The notes beneath the pieces were generated by a model, which made no database searches, was not told the origin of the DNA, and worked only from the letters and a program-made list of their open reading frames with translations. From assembly GCF_020832325.1 (NCBI RefSeq), contig NZ_JAFIEU010000051.1:276740-340739 (forward strand): a stretch of DNA of 64,000 nucleotides, in the 5' to 3' direction. Source of the DNA: Lunatimonas sp. (lineage in GTDB: Bacteria; Bacteroidota; Bacteroidia; Cytophagales; Cyclobacteriaceae). The position numbers and the translations under genes were made by a program. Positions 8,500 through 19,974 of this stretch are shown here, piece after piece. Numbering within the stretch: the first letter of the stretch is position 1; each line of letters opens with the position of its first letter.

Positions 8500-9198
8500 A
8501 TGGCTAAGTTAACAAAAAAACAAAAAGAAGCTCTTTCTAAATATGATCCTAGCCAAGCCTACTCTCTGGCTGAGGCATCTAGTATCGTGAAAGAAATAAC
8601 CAATGCGAAGTTTGATGCTTCCGTGGATATTGATATCCGATTGGGTGTTGACCCTAGAAAAGCTGACCAAATGGTCAGAGGTGTGGTGGCATTGCCACAT
8701 GGAACAGGCAAGGATGTGAAAGTGCTGGTACTTTGCAGCCCTGACAAAGTAGAGGAAGCGAAGGAAGCTGGTGCGGACCACGTAGGTCTGGATGACTATA
8801 TCGCCAAAATTGAAGGCGGATGGACTGACATCGATGTGATCATCACTACTCCAAACGTAATGGCGAAGGTAGGTAGACTGGGAAGAGTATTAGGTCCTAG
8901 AGGCCTTATGCCCAACCCAAAGTCAGGCACCGTGACCCTTGACGTGGGGAAAGCAGTGAAAGATGTGAAAGCCGGTAAGATAGACTTTAAAGTGGACAAA
9001 TTCGGTATCCTGCATGCAAGTGTTGGAAAGGTTTCCTTCTCTCCGGAGAAAATTCTAGAAAACGCCATGGAGTTGATCCTGACGGTGTCTAAGTTGAAGC
9101 CCGCCGCTGCTAAAGGAACGTATTTCCGAAGCATCCATATTTCTAGTACCATGTCACCGGGTATTATCATCGATAAATCTAGTATTCAAGGTATATAA
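8500..9198 (+). CDS. rplA: 50S ribosomal protein L1
   Basis: L1 (232 aa) forms the mobile L1 stalk that handles the E-site tRNA. The family signature '[15 protein letters not shown]' is present near residues 131-145, and the first part has '[20 protein letters not shown]'. In many bacteria L1 also represses its own L11-L1 message. No obvious mimic of the rRNA site was identified in the sequence. The gap to rplJ is 2 bp. Confidence 0.97.
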   Translation: MAKLTKKQKEALSKYDPSQAYSLAEASSIVKEITNAKFDASVDIDIRLGVDPRKADQMVRGVVALPHGTGKDVKVLVLCSPDKVEEAKEAGADHVGLDDYIAKIEGGWTDIDVIITTPNVMAKVGRLGRVLGPRGLMPNPKSGTVTLDVGKAVKDVKAGKIDFKVDKFGILHASVGKVSFSPEKILENAMELILTVSKLKPAAAKGTYFRSIHISSTMSPGIIIDKSSIQGI

Positions 9199-9200
9199 TC

Positions 9201-9740
9201 ATGACAAGAGAAGATAAAAAATCCATCATTGATGAACTTACCGAGAAGTTTAAGGAGACCCCGCATTTCTATGTAACGGATGCGTCAGGGTTTTCGGTAG
9301 CTCAGGTAAATGCCTTCAGGAGGATGTGTTTCGAGAAAGGACTCGAATACAAGGTATATAAAAACACGCTGGTAAAAAAGGCTCTTGAAAACCTTGATAC
9401 TGATTATTCCGAATTCAACGAGAAAGCGTTGAAGGGTTTTTCAGGCATTCTTTTTTCGAAGGAAGTGGGAAATCTGCCCGCTAAAGCTTTGTTGGAATTC
9501 CGTAAAAAACTAGGCAAGAAAGAGACCCGCCCCAAATTTAAGGGTGCTTCTATCGACGGGGATTTGTTTTTAGGAGAAAACAACCTGGAGATTTTGTCTA
9601 ACCTTAAATCAAAAGAGGAATTGCTCGGAGAGATTATCGGGCTGTTGCAATCTCCTGCCAAGAATGTTGTTTCTGCGCTTCAAAGCGGTCAACATATCCT
9701 TGCCGGAGTGGTCAAAACCCTTTCCGAAAGAGAATCTTAA
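9201..9740 (+). CDS. rplJ: 50S ribosomal protein L10
   Basis: L10 (179 aa) is the base of the stalk to which L7/L12 dimers attach. The N-terminal rRNA-binding part shows 'FYVTDASGFSVAQVNAFRR' and 'YKVYKNTLVKKALE'; the C-terminal helix that binds L7/L12 is the region near 'VVSALQSGQHILAGVVKTL'. Because rplA ends only 2 bp upstream, there is no room for a separate L10 leader; any autoregulatory site would lie within rplA. Confidence 0.97.
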   Translation: MTREDKKSIIDELTEKFKETPHFYVTDASGFSVAQVNAFRRMCFEKGLEYKVYKNTLVKKALENLDTDYSEFNEKALKGFSGILFSKEVGNLPAKALLEFRKKLGKKETRPKFKGASIDGDLFLGENNLEILSNLKSKEELLGEIIGLLQSPAKNVVSALQSGQHILAGVVKTLSERES

Positions 9741-9790
9741 ATCAATTTATTCAATTCAGTTAAAAATCAAACAATTAAATATTTTATACA

Positions 9791-10171
9791 ATGGCAGATC
9801 TTAAAGCATTCGCTGAGCAGTTAGTTAACTTGACTGTTAAAGAGGTAAATGAGTTAGCCGCAATTTTGAAAGATGACTACGGTATCGAACCCGCCGCTGC
9901 TGCTGCTACTGTTGTAGCTGCCGGAGCTGGTGGAGGTGAAGCTGCCGCGGAAGAAGAAAAAACTTCTTTTGACGTAATCTTGAAAGCTGCTGGTGGACAG
10001 AAATTGGCTGTAGTTAAACTTGTTAAAGAATTGACAGGTCTTGGACTGAAAGAAGCTAAAGAAGTAGTAGACGGTGCTCCTAAAGCAATCAAAGAGGGTG
10101 TTAGCAAAGATGAAGCTGATGCACTTAAGAAGCAACTTGAAGAGGCTGGCGCTGAAGTAGAATTGAAGTAA
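9791..10171 (+). CDS. rplL: 50S ribosomal protein L7/L12
   Basis: This 126-residue stalk protein recruits translation GTPases. The N-terminal dimer domain is followed by an Ala/Gly/Glu-rich hinge (about residues 36-55) and the conserved C-terminal domain, with '[20 protein letters not shown]' and '[18 protein letters not shown]'. A 50-bp gap from rplJ and a strong hairpin afterwards fit a separate, higher expression level, as expected for a protein present in several copies per ribosome. Confidence 0.98.
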   Translation: MADLKAFAEQLVNLTVKEVNELAAILKDDYGIEPAAAAATVVAAGAGGGEAAAEEEKTSFDVILKAAGGQKLAVVKLVKELTGLGLKEAKEVVDGAPKAIKEGVSKDEADALKKQLEEAGAEVELK

Positions 10172-10213
10172 TTTGAATAACCGTTCCTTCTTTTGGAATT
10201 GGTTATCCAAAAT

Positions 10214-10240
10214 AGACCTGACTCTTAAGTCAGGTCTTTT
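10214..10240 (+). terminator. hairpin between rplL and rpoB (attenuator)
   Basis: AGACCTGACT (10214-10223) and AGTCAGGTCT (10228-10237) form a perfect 10-bp stem with a CTTA loop, ending in TTTT. The position between rplL and rpoB suggests partial termination that lowers RNA polymerase expression relative to L7/L12; that is inference from other bacteria. Confidence 0.8.
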
Positions 10241-10329
10241 CCTGTTTATGGACAACAAATAAATTGCACTATTTATAGTGTTAGTTGTCTTTAATTAATA
10301 AATATTATAACTATAAAACATATACTGCC

Positions 10330-13300
10330 TTGGCTATCCAGAATCAAACCGCAAGGAAAAGTTTCTCATCTATAAAGGTAGTCAAAGACTATCCTGATTT
10401 TCTAGACATTCAGCTGCAATCCTTTAAAGATTTTTTCCAGCTGGATACCCCTGCTGAAAAAAGAAGACAGGATGGTCTCTTCAAGGTGTTTTCTGAAAAT
10501 TTCCCCATTTCTGATTCCCGGGAAAACTTCACCCTTGAATTTATCGACTATGCCGTTGATCCTCCAAAATACAACGTTTCTGAGTGTATAGATAGAGGAC
10601 TTACTTACTCTGTTCCTCTCAAGGCCAAACTCCGGTTATTATGCTCGGATGAAGATAATGAGGACTTCGAGACCATTGAGCAGGAAGTGTTTCTAGGGAA
10701 CCTTCCCTACATGACCGAAAAAGGATCCTTTGTTATTAATGGAGCAGAGCGGGTAATCGTTTCCCAATTGCACCGTTCCCCAGGTGTGTTTTTTGCGCAA
10801 AGCAAACATACCAATGGCACCAAGCTGTACTCTGCCCGAATTATTCCATTTAAGGGTTCCTGGATTGAGTTTGCCACCGACATCAACAACGTGATGTATG
10901 CCTACATTGACCGGAAGAAGAAGTTTCCTGTCACTACCCTGCTTAGAGCTATCGGCTACGGATCAGATAAGGAGATTTTGGATTTGTTCGGTCTTTCTGA
11001 GGAAGTAGATGCCAATAAATCTACACTTAAAAAAGTGATCGGACGTAGGTTAGCTGCCAGGGTTCTTAGAACCTGGGTAGAGGATTTTGTGGATGAAGAT
11101 ACCGGTGAGGTCGTTTCTATCGACCGAAACGAAGTGTTATTGGAAAGAGACTCTGTGCTTTCAGAGGAGGATATCGAGCTGATCCTAGACTCTTCCACTA
11201 AGAGCATTATTCTCCACAGGGAAGATGTAAACGTCGCAGATTATTCCATCATATATAACACGCTTCAGAAAGACAATTCCAATTCGGAAAAAGAAGCCGT
11301 AGAGGTGATCTATCGCCAATTGAGAAATACCGAGGCACCGGATGAAGCCACAGCCAGGGAAGTGATTCATGGGCTGTTCTTTTCAGACAAACGGTATGAC
11401 CTTGGAGAAGTAGGCCGGTACCGAATCAATAAAAAACTCGGTCTTGACATTGATCCCGAGAAGATTGTATTGACGACGGAGGATATTATTTCGATCGTAA
11501 AATACTTGATTGGATTGATCAATTCGAAAGCGGTAGTCGACGATATTGACCACTTGAGCAATAGAAGGGTTCGAACAGTAGGAGAGCAACTTTATAGTCA
11601 GTTTGGTGTAGGTCTAGCCAGGATGGCACGTACCATCCGCGAGCGGATGAACGTGCGGGATAACGAGGACTTCAAACCGGTGGATCTAATCAATGCGAGG
11701 ACCCTGTCTTCTGTGATCAATTCCTTCTTTGGTACCAATCAACTTTCACAGTTTATGGACCAAACCAACCCACTGGCGGAGTTGACGCACAAGCGTAGAT
11801 TGTCTGCACTGGGTCCGGGTGGTCTGTCCAGAGAGCGTGCAGGTTTTGAGGTGCGAGATGTTCACTATACCCACTACGGTAGGCTTTGTACCATTGAAAC
11901 ACCGGAAGGCCCAAACATTGGGTTGATATCCTCACTTTGCGTACATGCAAAGGTTAATTCCATGGGCTTCTTGGAAACTCCTTACCGCAAGGTAAAAGAG
12001 GGCCAAGTGAGCATGGATCCCAAGGATATCGTGTTTTTGACCGCAGAGGAAGAGGACGACAATAACATCGCACAGGCAAACGCTCCATTGGATGAATCCG
12101 GAAATTTCATCAACGACCGGGTCAAGGCTAGGTTTGAGGGGGACTTCCCTGTATTGGAACCTGCCGAGATCAACTACATGGACGTGGCGCCCAACCAGAT
12201 CGTATCTGTTGCTGCATCGCTCATTCCCTTTTTGGAGCATGATGATGCAAACCGAGCCCTTATGGGTTCCAACATGCAACGGCAGGCAGTTCCTTTATTA
12301 AAGGCTGAGGCACCGTATGTGGGTACAGGTCTCGAAGGAAAGGCTGCAATTGACTCCAGGGCGTTGGTTTTGGCAGAAGCAGACGGTGTCATTGATTACG
12401 TAGATGCCAAAAAGATTGTCATCAAGTACGATTTGAGCGACGACGAACTGCTGGTTAATTTCAGCGATGAATATAAAACCTATCAATTGACGAAGTTCCG
12501 TCGAACCAATCAAGATACCACGATCAATTTGTCTCCGATTGTGCTGAAAGGTCAGCGCGTTACAAAAGGACAAGTACTGGTTGAGGGATATTCGACCAAT
12601 CAAGGGGAGCTGGCACTAGGCAAAAACCTGCTGGTGGCTTACATGCCTTGGCAGGGATATAACTTTGAGGATGCTATCGTTATCTCTGAGCGGGTGGTGC
12701 GCGAGGATATTTTTACCTCCATTCACATCGAAGAGTTTCAACTCGAAGTTCGGGACACCAAGCGGGGAGAGGAAGAGCTTACTTCGGAGATACCGAACGT
12801 ATCTGAAGATGCGGTCAAAAATCTGGATGAGAACGGAATCATCCGAGTGGGTGCTGAACTGAAGGAAGGTGATATCATCATCGGTAAGATCACGCCAAAA
12901 GGAGAAACCGATCCGACTCCGGAAGAGAAATTGCTACGCGCGATCTTTGGTGACAAAGCCGGAGACGTGAAGGATGCTTCTTTGAAAGCGTCCCCTTCGC
13001 TCAACGGTGTGGTGATTGAGACCAAGTTGTTCTCTAGACCGAAGAAGGACAAAGACCTTAGGGCAAAGTCAAAAGCTGAAGTTGAGAAGCTTAAGCAGAA
13101 GTATAGTAAGGATCTGCTTGGCATACGTGCTAGAATGATTCAGAAGTTGGTGGTTTTGTTGGATGGAAAAGTATCCAATGGTGTGAGGCACAAGTTTGGT
13201 GACGAAATCATCAGTAAGGGTATGAAGTTCAACCATCAGAATATCGAAAATAACCTGTTTCCTGCCAAGAACCCATACCGGGACGAGAGCAATTACAACG

Positions 13301-14205
13301 TGCCAGAGGAAGCCAATTTGATTTCTGACATCATTTTAGATGATTGGACAGATGATGCGCACACCAATAATTTGGTTCAGCAATTGGTGAAAAACTATAC
13401 CAATTCCCGAAATGAAATTTCCGGGATCTTTAAAAGGGACAAGTTTACTTTGGAAGTCGGTGATGAGCTGCCAGCCGGTATTGTACAATTGGCCAAAGTA
13501 TACGTAGCCAAGAAGCGAAAATTGAAGGTTGGGGATAAGATGGCCGGACGTCACGGTAACAAGGGTATCGTGGCCCGTATCGTGCGTGACGAAGATATGC
13601 CGTTCTTGGAAGATGGAACTCCGATGGATATCGTATTGAATCCCTTGGGCGTACCTTCCCGAATGAACATCGGTCAAATCTTTGAAACCGTATTGGCTTG
13701 GGCTGGGATGAGGCTTGGTAAGAAATACGCCACGCCAATCTTTGACGGGGCCACCACAGAGGAAGTTGCAGCAGAATTGACAGCTGCGGGATTGCCATCT
13801 TTTGGCAGAACTTACCTGTTTGATGGTCTAACCGGAAAGAAATTCGACCAGCCAGTTACTGTGGGTGTTTCCTACATGCTAAAACTAGGCCACTTGGTGG
13901 ATGACAAGATGCACGCGAGGTCCATTGGACCATATTCTTTGATCACGCAGCAGCCTTTGGGTGGTAAAGCCCAGTTTGGTGGTCAGCGTTTTGGAGAGAT
14001 GGAAGTTTGGGCATTGGAGGCATTCGGTGCTTCCCACGTCTTGCAGGAGATCTTGACGGTTAAGTCAGATGATGTAATTGGCAGGGCCAAAGCCTACGAA
14101 GCCATCGTTAAAGGGGAGAACCTTCCCAAGCCGAATATTCCGGAGTCCTTTAACGTGTTGGTGCATGAACTTAGGGGCCTTGCGCTGGAAATTACTCTTG
14201 ACTAG
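10330..14205 (+). CDS. rpoB: RNA polymerase beta subunit
   Basis: The beta subunit forms one pincer of RNA polymerase and part of the active site. Family similarity begins at '[20 protein letters not shown]', so I place the start at TTG 10330 (1291 aa). The frame also has a TTG at 10285, which would add 15 low-complexity residues ([14 protein letters not shown]); there is no ATG near either. The rifampicin region '[20 protein letters not shown]' and '[13 protein letters not shown]' looks wild type, and '[12 protein letters not shown]' near the active site is intact. The C-terminus ('GLALEITLD') is followed 50 bp later by rpoC. Confidence 0.96.
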   Translation: MAIQNQTARKSFSSIKVVKDYPDFLDIQLQSFKDFFQLDTPAEKRRQDGLFKVFSENFPISDSRENFTLEFIDYAVDPPKYNVSECIDRGLTYSVPLKAKLRLLCSDEDNEDFETIEQEVFLGNLPYMTEKGSFVINGAERVIVSQLHRSPGVFFAQSKHTNGTKLYSARIIPFKGSWIEFATDINNVMYAYIDRKKKFPVTTLLRAIGYGSDKEILDLFGLSEEVDANKSTLKKVIGRRLAARVLRTWVEDFVDEDTGEVVSIDRNEVLLERDSVLSEEDIELILDSSTKSIILHREDVNVADYSIIYNTLQKDNSNSEKEAVEVIYRQLRNTEAPDEATAREVIHGLFFSDKRYDLGEVGRYRINKKLGLDIDPEKIVLTTEDIISIVKYLIGLINSKAVVDDIDHLSNRRVRTVGEQLYSQFGVGLARMARTIRERMNVRDNEDFKPVDLINARTLSSVINSFFGTNQLSQFMDQTNPLAELTHKRRLSALGPGGLSRERAGFEVRDVHYTHYGRLCTIETPEGPNIGLISSLCVHAKVNSMGFLETPYRKVKEGQVSMDPKDIVFLTAEEEDDNNIAQANAPLDESGNFINDRVKARFEGDFPVLEPAEINYMDVAPNQIVSVAASLIPFLEHDDANRALMGSNMQRQAVPLLKAEAPYVGTGLEGKAAIDSRALVLAEADGVIDYVDAKKIVIKYDLSDDELLVNFSDEYKTYQLTKFRRTNQDTTINLSPIVLKGQRVTKGQVLVEGYSTNQGELALGKNLLVAYMPWQGYNFEDAIVISERVVREDIFTSIHIEEFQLEVRDTKRGEEELTSEIPNVSEDAVKNLDENGIIRVGAELKEGDIIIGKITPKGETDPTPEEKLLRAIFGDKAGDVKDASLKASPSLNGVVIETKLFSRPKKDKDLRAKSKAEVEKLKQKYSKDLLGIRARMIQKLVVLLDGKVSNGVRHKFGDEIISKGMKFNHQNIENNLFPAKNPYRDESNYNVPEEANLISDIILDDWTDDAHTNNLVQQLVKNYTNSRNEISGIFKRDKFTLEVGDELPAGIVQLAKVYVAKKRKLKVGDKMAGRHGNKGIVARIVRDEDMPFLEDGTPMDIVLNPLGVPSRMNIGQIFETVLAWAGMRLGKKYATPIFDGATTEEVAAELTAAGLPSFGRTYLFDGLTGKKFDQPVTVGVSYMLKLGHLVDDKMHARSIGPYSLITQQPLGGKAQFGGQRFGEMEVWALEAFGASHVLQEILTVKSDDVIGRAKAYEAIVKGENLPKPNIPESFNVLVHELRGLALEITLD

Positions 14206-14255
14206 AAAAGACTATTACGGGCTGCGAGGCCCTCAAACTACTCACACAAATAACT

Positions 14256-17200
14256 ATGGCGTTCAGAAAAAATAAAAAACTAAACAACGACTTTTCCAGG
14301 GTCACCATTAGTTTAGCTTCACCAGAGTCCATTTTGGACAGCTCGCATGGTGAAGTAACCCAGCCGGAAACCATTAATTATAGGACGTACAAGCCGGAAA
14401 TGGGCGGTCTGTTCTGTGAGCGGATTTTCGGACCGGTGAAGGACTGGGAATGTCATTGTGGTAAATACAAGCGCATTAGATACAAAGGGATTATTTGTGA
14501 CAGGTGTGGCGTAGAAGTGACCGAGAAAAAAGTACGTAGAGAGCGCATGGGGCATATCGAACTGGTGGTTCCGGTAGCGCATATCTGGTATTTCAAATCC
14601 TTACCTAATAAGATAGGATACCTTCTGGGCCTTCCCACCAAAAAGCTCGATCAAATCGTCTATTACGAAAGGTACGTGGTCATCCAACCCGGTGTGAAAG
14701 GGGACGATGGATTACAATACCTCGATTTCCTAACGGAGGATGAGTACTTGGATATCATGGACAAGCTCCCCAAGGAAAATCAAATGCTGGATGACGAGGA
14801 TCCTACCAAATTTATTGCAAAGATGGGTGCCGATGCATTGGAGATGCTGCTGGCCCGACTCGACTTGGATGATCTGTCCTACAGCTTGAGACACCAAGCT
14901 GCTACAGACACTTCGCAGCAGCGTAAAGCTGAGGCCCTAAAGAGACTCAAGGTGGTGGAAGCATTCCGCGATGCCAGAACACGTATTGAAAACCGTCCCG
15001 AGTGGATGATTGTCCGTATGGTTCCGGTTATTCCACCAGAGTTGAGACCATTGGTTCCTTTGGACGGAGGGCGTTTTGCGACCTCTGACCTGAACGACCT
15101 TTATCGCAGAGTAATCATCCGAAACAATCGTTTGAAGCGTTTGATTGACATCAAGGCGCCCGAGGTGATTCTTCGAAACGAAAAGAGGATGCTGCAGGAA
15201 GCCGTAGATTCGCTATTTGACAATTCCCGAAAGGTGAATGCCGTGAGATCTGACGGTAACCGAGCGCTGAAATCGCTTTCAGATATGCTGAAAGGAAAGC
15301 AGGGTCGTTTCCGACAAAATTTGCTTGGAAAGCGGGTAGATTACTCAGGCCGTTCCGTGATTGTGGTAGGCCCTGAGTTGAAGCTGCACGAATGTGGACT
15401 ACCGAAAAATATGGCGGCTGAGCTATTCAAGCCCTTTATTATCCGAAAGTTGATAGAGCGGGGAATTGTGAAAACCGTGAAATCTGCTAAGAAAATTGTG
15501 GATCGAAAGGACCCCGTAGTGTGGGATATTCTAGAGAACGTGTTGAAAGGGCACCCTGTGCTGCTAAACCGTGCTCCAACGCTACACCGTTTGGGTATTC
15601 AAGCTTTCCAACCTAAGCTGATTGAAGGAAAAGCCATTCAATTGCACCCGTTGGTATGTACAGCGTTTAATGCTGACTTTGACGGTGACCAAATGGCGGT
15701 ACACGTTCCACTGGGACATGAAGCCATCCTGGAAGCCAGCACACTGATGCTGTCTTCGCACAATATTCTAAACCCGGCAAATGGTGCCCCCATTACGGTG
15801 CCTTCCCAAGACATGGTGTTGGGACTGTATTACGTGACGAAAGGCAAAAAGTCCACCGAAGCCGAGCCGGTATTGGGAGAAGGCATGGTCTTCTATGGAG
15901 AAGAGGAAGTGATCATCGCATTGAACGAGGAGCGTATATCCAAGCATGCACATATCAAATGTAAGGTTACCGTCCGGAAGGAAAACGGCGAGCTTGCTAG
16001 CGAAATCATAGATACGGTAGCTGGTCGATTGATTTTCAATCAGTTCGTTCCAGAGCAGGTAGGTTTTGTAAACGAACTGCTCACCAAGAAGAAGCTTCAG
16101 CAGATCATTGCTGAGGTGGTGAAGATCTGCGGTATAGCCCGCACCGCCCACTTTTTGGACGATATCAAACATTTGGGATTCCAGATGGCCTATCAAGGCG
16201 GTCTTTCGATGGGATTGGACGATGTGATTATCCCCGAAGAAAAGGATCCGTTGATTGATAAAGCCAAGTCGGAAGTTGATCAGGTATGGAATAACTACCT
16301 GATGGGTCTGATCACCGATAACGAGCGTTACAACCAAGTAATTGATATTTGGACCAGAACCAACTCTAACCTCACTAACATCCTAATGAGGCAAATGGAG
16401 GAGGACAATCAAGGGTTCAATGCAATATTTATGATGATGCACTCTGGAGCCAGGGGTTCTAGAGAGCAGATTCGCCAGTTGGGCGGTATGAGGGGATTGA
16501 TGGCCAAGCCGCAGAAGAACCTTCAGGGCTCGGTGGGAGAGATTATTGAAAACCCAATCCTTTCCAACTTTAAGGAAGGACTCGACGTATTGGAGTATTT
16601 TATCTCTACCCACGGTGCAAGGAAAGGTCTAGCCGATACGGCACTGAAAACAGCCGATGCCGGTTACCTGACTCGACGGTTGGTGGACGTAGCTCAGGAT
16701 ATGATTATTTCAGAGGAAGACTGCGGAACCCTTCGTGGGCTGGTAGTACAGGCGCTGAAAGACAATGATGAGATCGTAGAGCCACTTTCTGAACGAGTCG
16801 TAGGACGTATCGCGGTTCACGATGTGATTGATCCGATCAGTGACGAGCTGATTATATCTTCAGGTGAAGAAATCACAGATGCTGTTGCAAAGCGAATCGA
16901 TGAATCTGCCGTAGAGGAAATAGAGATCCGTTCCGTGTTGACTTGCGAAACACGAAGGGGAGTATGTGCCAAATGTTATGGTAGAAACCTATCTACCGGA
17001 AGCATTGTACAGGTAGGGGAGTCTGTAGGTGTCATCGCGGCGCAGTCTATCGGAGAACCTGGAACCCAGTTGACCTTGCGTACTTTCCACGTAGGTGGTA
17101 CTGCTTCCAACATTTCGGTGGAAGCCAGCATCAATGCCAAATTTGAGGGTATTGTAGAATTTGAAGAGGAGTTGCGCTGGATTGAAACTACTAACAAGGA

Positions 17201-18569
17201 TGGGGAGTCCGTCTCCATCGTTATGGGTAGATCCGGTGAAATCAAGATCAATGATCAGAAGTCTGGCAAGACGTTGGTTTCGAACCACGTGCCATACGGA
17301 GCGGTATTGAACGTGAAGGATGGTCAGAAGATCGGTAAAGGAGAGTCGCTATGTACTTGGGATCCCTACAATGCCGTGATCTTGTCCGAATTCGACGGCA
17401 CGGTGGAATTTGATTCGATCATTGAGAGTGTTACCTATAAGGAAGTAGCCGATGATCAGACGGGATACCGCGAGAAGGTAATTATCGAAACCAAGGATAA
17501 GACGAAGAACCCAGCGGTGATTGTAAATTACGGCGACGAGTCTAAGTCATACAACATACCGGTGGGAGCTCACCTTTCTGTAGAAGAAGGGGATAAAGTG
17601 CGCTCCGGGCAGATCTTGGTGAAGATACCTCGTTCAGTTGGAAAGACCCGGGATATTACCGGTGGTCTTCCTCGGGTGACGGAGCTTTTTGAAGCGCGTA
17701 ACCCATCGAACCCGGCGGTAGTTTCTGAAATTGATGGAGTGGTTAGCTATGGAGGCATCAAACGCGGTAACAGAGAGATTTTCATTGAATCCAAAGATGG
17801 TGTGAAGAAGCGGTACATGGTATCTCTTTCCAAGCATATCTTGGTTCAGGAAAACGACTTTATTCGAGCAGGTGAGCCATTGTCTGACGGAGCCATTACA
17901 CCAAACGATATTCTGTCGATAAAGGGTCCAACGGCTGTACAGGAATACCTAGTAAACGAGATCCAAGAGGTGTACCGACTGCAAGGTGTTAAGATCAACG
18001 ATAAACACATCGAAGTGATCGTTAGCCAAATGATGCAGAAAGTGGAGATTCTGGATGCAGGAGATACTGGATTCTTGCAGAATCAGATCGTCAATAAGTG
18101 GGCGTTCCGAGAGGAAAACGACTCTATCTTAGATAAGAAAGTAGTGATGGATGCGGGAGATTCTTCTACGCTGAAGCCGGGTATGATCATTTCGGCGCGA
18201 AGACTTCGTGATGAAAATTCCAGCTTGAAGCGCAAGGATTTGAAACTCGTGCAAGTGCGGGATGCGCAGGCGGCTGTATCTCAGCCTACGCTTCAGGGTA
18301 TCACTGCTTCTTCATTGGGAACAGAGAGTTTCATTTCTGCTGCGTCCTTCCAAGAGACCACCAAAGTACTCAGTGAAGCAGCCATCAAAGGCAAGCGTGA
18401 TGAGTTGTTGGGTCTGAAGGAAAACGTAATTGTTGGTCATTTGATCCCTGCCGGTACCGGACAGCGTAATCTGGAGCGTGTGCTTGTGGGTTCAAAAGAG
18501 GAATACGAACGTTTGGTAGCGGAACGGGATAAGCAGCCAACTAAAAAGGCTAAAGAAACCGTGAAGTAA
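14256..18569 (+). CDS. rpoC: RNA polymerase beta' subunit
   Basis: This 1437-residue subunit holds the catalytic magnesium motif '[12 protein letters not shown]' near residue 472. The N-terminal zinc site is present as [20 protein letters not shown] near residues 66-85, and the second zinc site is seen in '[18 protein letters not shown]' near 898-915. The trigger loop and bridge helix region includes '[20 protein letters not shown]'. The insertion between about 950 and 1150 with barrel-like repeats (for example '[20 protein letters not shown]') is usual for Bacteroidota. A terminator follows directly. Confidence 0.98.
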   Translation: MAFRKNKKLNNDFSRVTISLASPESILDSSHGEVTQPETINYRTYKPEMGGLFCERIFGPVKDWECHCGKYKRIRYKGIICDRCGVEVTEKKVRRERMGHIELVVPVAHIWYFKSLPNKIGYLLGLPTKKLDQIVYYERYVVIQPGVKGDDGLQYLDFLTEDEYLDIMDKLPKENQMLDDEDPTKFIAKMGADALEMLLARLDLDDLSYSLRHQAATDTSQQRKAEALKRLKVVEAFRDARTRIENRPEWMIVRMVPVIPPELRPLVPLDGGRFATSDLNDLYRRVIIRNNRLKRLIDIKAPEVILRNEKRMLQEAVDSLFDNSRKVNAVRSDGNRALKSLSDMLKGKQGRFRQNLLGKRVDYSGRSVIVVGPELKLHECGLPKNMAAELFKPFIIRKLIERGIVKTVKSAKKIVDRKDPVVWDILENVLKGHPVLLNRAPTLHRLGIQAFQPKLIEGKAIQLHPLVCTAFNADFDGDQMAVHVPLGHEAILEASTLMLSSHNILNPANGAPITVPSQDMVLGLYYVTKGKKSTEAEPVLGEGMVFYGEEEVIIALNEERISKHAHIKCKVTVRKENGELASEIIDTVAGRLIFNQFVPEQVGFVNELLTKKKLQQIIAEVVKICGIARTAHFLDDIKHLGFQMAYQGGLSMGLDDVIIPEEKDPLIDKAKSEVDQVWNNYLMGLITDNERYNQVIDIWTRTNSNLTNILMRQMEEDNQGFNAIFMMMHSGARGSREQIRQLGGMRGLMAKPQKNLQGSVGEIIENPILSNFKEGLDVLEYFISTHGARKGLADTALKTADAGYLTRRLVDVAQDMIISEEDCGTLRGLVVQALKDNDEIVEPLSERVVGRIAVHDVIDPISDELIISSGEEITDAVAKRIDESAVEEIEIRSVLTCETRRGVCAKCYGRNLSTGSIVQVGESVGVIAAQSIGEPGTQLTLRTFHVGGTASNISVEASINAKFEGIVEFEEELRWIETTNKDGESVSIVMGRSGEIKINDQKSGKTLVSNHVPYGAVLNVKDGQKIGKGESLCTWDPYNAVILSEFDGTVEFDSIIESVTYKEVADDQTGYREKVIIETKDKTKNPAVIVNYGDESKSYNIPVGAHLSVEEGDKVRSGQILVKIPRSVGKTRDITGGLPRVTELFEARNPSNPAVVSEIDGVVSYGGIKRGNREIFIESKDGVKKRYMVSLSKHILVQENDFIRAGEPLSDGAITPNDILSIKGPTAVQEYLVNEIQEVYRLQGVKINDKHIEVIVSQMMQKVEILDAGDTGFLQNQIVNKWAFREENDSILDKKVVMDAGDSSTLKPGMIISARRLRDENSSLKRKDLKLVQVRDAQAAVSQPTLQGITASSLGTESFISAASFQETTKVLSEAAIKGKRDELLGLKENVIVGHLIPAGTGQRNLERVLVGSKEEYERLVAERDKQPTKKAKETVK

Positions 18570-18590
18570 GTTTATATCCATAACCTAAAA

Positions 18591-18622
18591 AAAAAGGTCT
18601 GTGATTATGCAGGCCTTTTTTT
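18591..18622 (+). terminator. terminator after rpoC
   Basis: AAAAAGGTCTG (18591-18601) pairs with CAGGCCTTTTT (18610-18620), one G-T pair, 8-nt loop, followed by TT. It starts 22 nt after the rpoC stop and ends the rpoBC transcript. Confidence 0.85.
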
Positions 18623-18640
18623 CATTAAATCTAGACGAGC

Positions 18641-18967
18641 ATGGCAGAACAGGAAAAGGATAAGCCAACAGGGCAGCAGATAAATGTGGAGCTGAGCGAC
18701 GAAATCGCAGAAGGAGTCTACAGTAATTTAGCGATGATAGCGCATTCGCAGTCAGAGTTTGTGGTAGATTTTATTCGGCTGATGCCAGGAGTACCGAAGG
18801 CTAAGGTCAAATCCCGCATTATTATCACACCGGATCATGCCAAGCGATTGTTGGCCGCGCTGAAGGATAATATCGAGAAATACGAGATGGCTTTTGGCAA
18901 GATTCAAAATGGGCAGGGCGCTCCGGAATTCCCGCTAAATTTTGGTGGGACACTGGGAGAAGCTTAA
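18641..18967 (+). CDS. DUF3467 family protein
   Basis: A 108-residue protein of unknown function. The DUF3467 pattern is clear: 'INVELSDEIAEGVYSNLAMI' followed by 'HSQSEFVVDFIRLMPG', 'KAKVKSRIIITPDHAKRLLAAL' region, and 'NIEKYEMAFGKI'. No signal peptide or membrane helix is visible, so it should be cytosolic. It sits between the rpoC terminator and the rpsL promoter, a position I recall as common in Bacteroidota; this conserved spot suggests a link to transcription or translation, but nothing in the sequence proves it. Confidence 0.9.
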   Translation: MAEQEKDKPTGQQINVELSDEIAEGVYSNLAMIAHSQSEFVVDFIRLMPGVPKAKVKSRIIITPDHAKRLLAALKDNIEKYEMAFGKIQNGQGAPEFPLNFGGTLGEA

Positions 18968-18987
18968 TGAAAATATAACTGCTTAAT

Positions 18988-19018
18988 TTTGTTTGTTTTA
19001 TTGATTTGTTTACCTTTG
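18988..19018 (+). promoter_or_regulatory. promoter of rpsL-rpsG-fusA-rpsJ
   Basis: TTTG at 18988-18991, a 19-nt spacer and TACCTTTG at 19011-19018 match the consensus exactly. CAGTCC follows, the same six bases as after the rplC promoter. The leader to rpsL is about 45 nt. Confidence 0.78.
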
Positions 19019-19067
19019 CAGTCCAAAAAATAAAAGTTTAAAAGCAGTAAATTAACTTTATCTATTA

Positions 19068-19478
19068 ATGCCTACTATACAACAGTTAGTAAGAAAAGGT
19101 AGAAATACCCTCGAGACAAAGTCCAAATCCAGGGCTTTGGACGCTTGTCCGCAGCGTAGAGGGGTGTGTACCAGGGTGTACACCACTACCCCAAAGAAGC
19201 CTAACTCAGCGATGAGGAAAGTGGCCAGAGTGAGGTTGACCAACGGAAAAGAGGTAAATGCCTACATCCCAGGAGAAGGACACAATCTTCAGGAGCACTC
19301 GATTGTGCTTATCCGAGGAGGTAGGGTAAAGGACCTTCCGGGTGTTAGATACCACATTATCCGTGGAGCCTTGGACACTGCGGGTGTGAAGGACAGAAAG
19401 CAAGGTAGGTCTAAATATGGAGCTAAGCGTCCTAAGGCAGGCAAAGGAGCTCCGGCTGCACCAGCGAAAAAGAAATAA
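19068..19478 (+). CDS. rpsL: 30S ribosomal protein S12
   Basis: S12 (136 aa) lies at the decoding centre. The two segments in which streptomycin-resistance changes arise, '[19 protein letters not shown]' and '[13 protein letters not shown]', carry the usual lysines, so the sequence looks like the streptomycin-sensitive form. The C-terminus has an Ala/Lys-rich tail ([10 protein letters not shown]). It is the first gene of the str segment, with rpsG 22 bp on. Confidence 0.98.
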   Translation: MPTIQQLVRKGRNTLETKSKSRALDACPQRRGVCTRVYTTTPKKPNSAMRKVARVRLTNGKEVNAYIPGEGHNLQEHSIVLIRGGRVKDLPGVRYHIIRGALDTAGVKDRKQGRSKYGAKRPKAGKGAPAAPAKKK

Positions 19479-19500
19479 GATTTTATAACGTATAGTTAAA

Positions 19501-19968
19501 ATGAGAAAAGCAAAACCTAAAAAGAGGTATATTCTTCCTGATCCCAAGTTTCACGATACCTTGGTAACCAAGTTTGTAAACTGTCTGATGGTTGACGGGA
19601 AGAAAAGTATTGCCTACAAGATTTTCTACGACGCGATAGCGAAAGTAGAGGAAAAAGTAGGTGAGAATGGTCTTGAGGTTTGGAAAAAAGCGCTTAACAA
19701 CATCACTCCAGCCGTAGAGGTGAAGAGTCGTAGGGTTGGTGGAGCTACATTCCAGGTGCCAATGGAAGTAAGACCAGAGAGGAAGCAGTCGCTTGGCATC
19801 AAGTGGATGATTACCTACGCCCGGAAGAGGGGTGAGAAGACTATGATGGATAGGCTGGCAGGTGAAGTCATTGCTGCGGCTAAAGGTGAAGGAGCAGCGG
19901 TGAAAAAGAAAGATGATACGCACCGAATGGCTGAAGCAAACAAAGCATTCTCGCACTTTAGATTTTAA
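19501..19968 (+). CDS. rpsG: 30S ribosomal protein S7
   Basis: S7 (155 aa) starts assembly of the 30S head and contacts the E-site tRNA. Typical segments are '[19 protein letters not shown]' region near the N-terminus, '[19 protein letters not shown]' and '[15 protein letters not shown]' at the end. fusA begins 6 bp after the stop, so the two are probably translationally coupled. Confidence 0.98.
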   Translation: MRKAKPKKRYILPDPKFHDTLVTKFVNCLMVDGKKSIAYKIFYDAIAKVEEKVGENGLEVWKKALNNITPAVEVKSRRVGGATFQVPMEVRPERKQSLGIKWMITYARKRGEKTMMDRLAGEVIAAAKGEGAAVKKKDDTHRMAEANKAFSHFRF

Positions 19969-19974
19969 TAGATA

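Noticed and set aside
19058..19243. Minus-strand frame at the start of rpsL
   Set aside because: It lies opposite rpsL and its promoter leader; no independent support.
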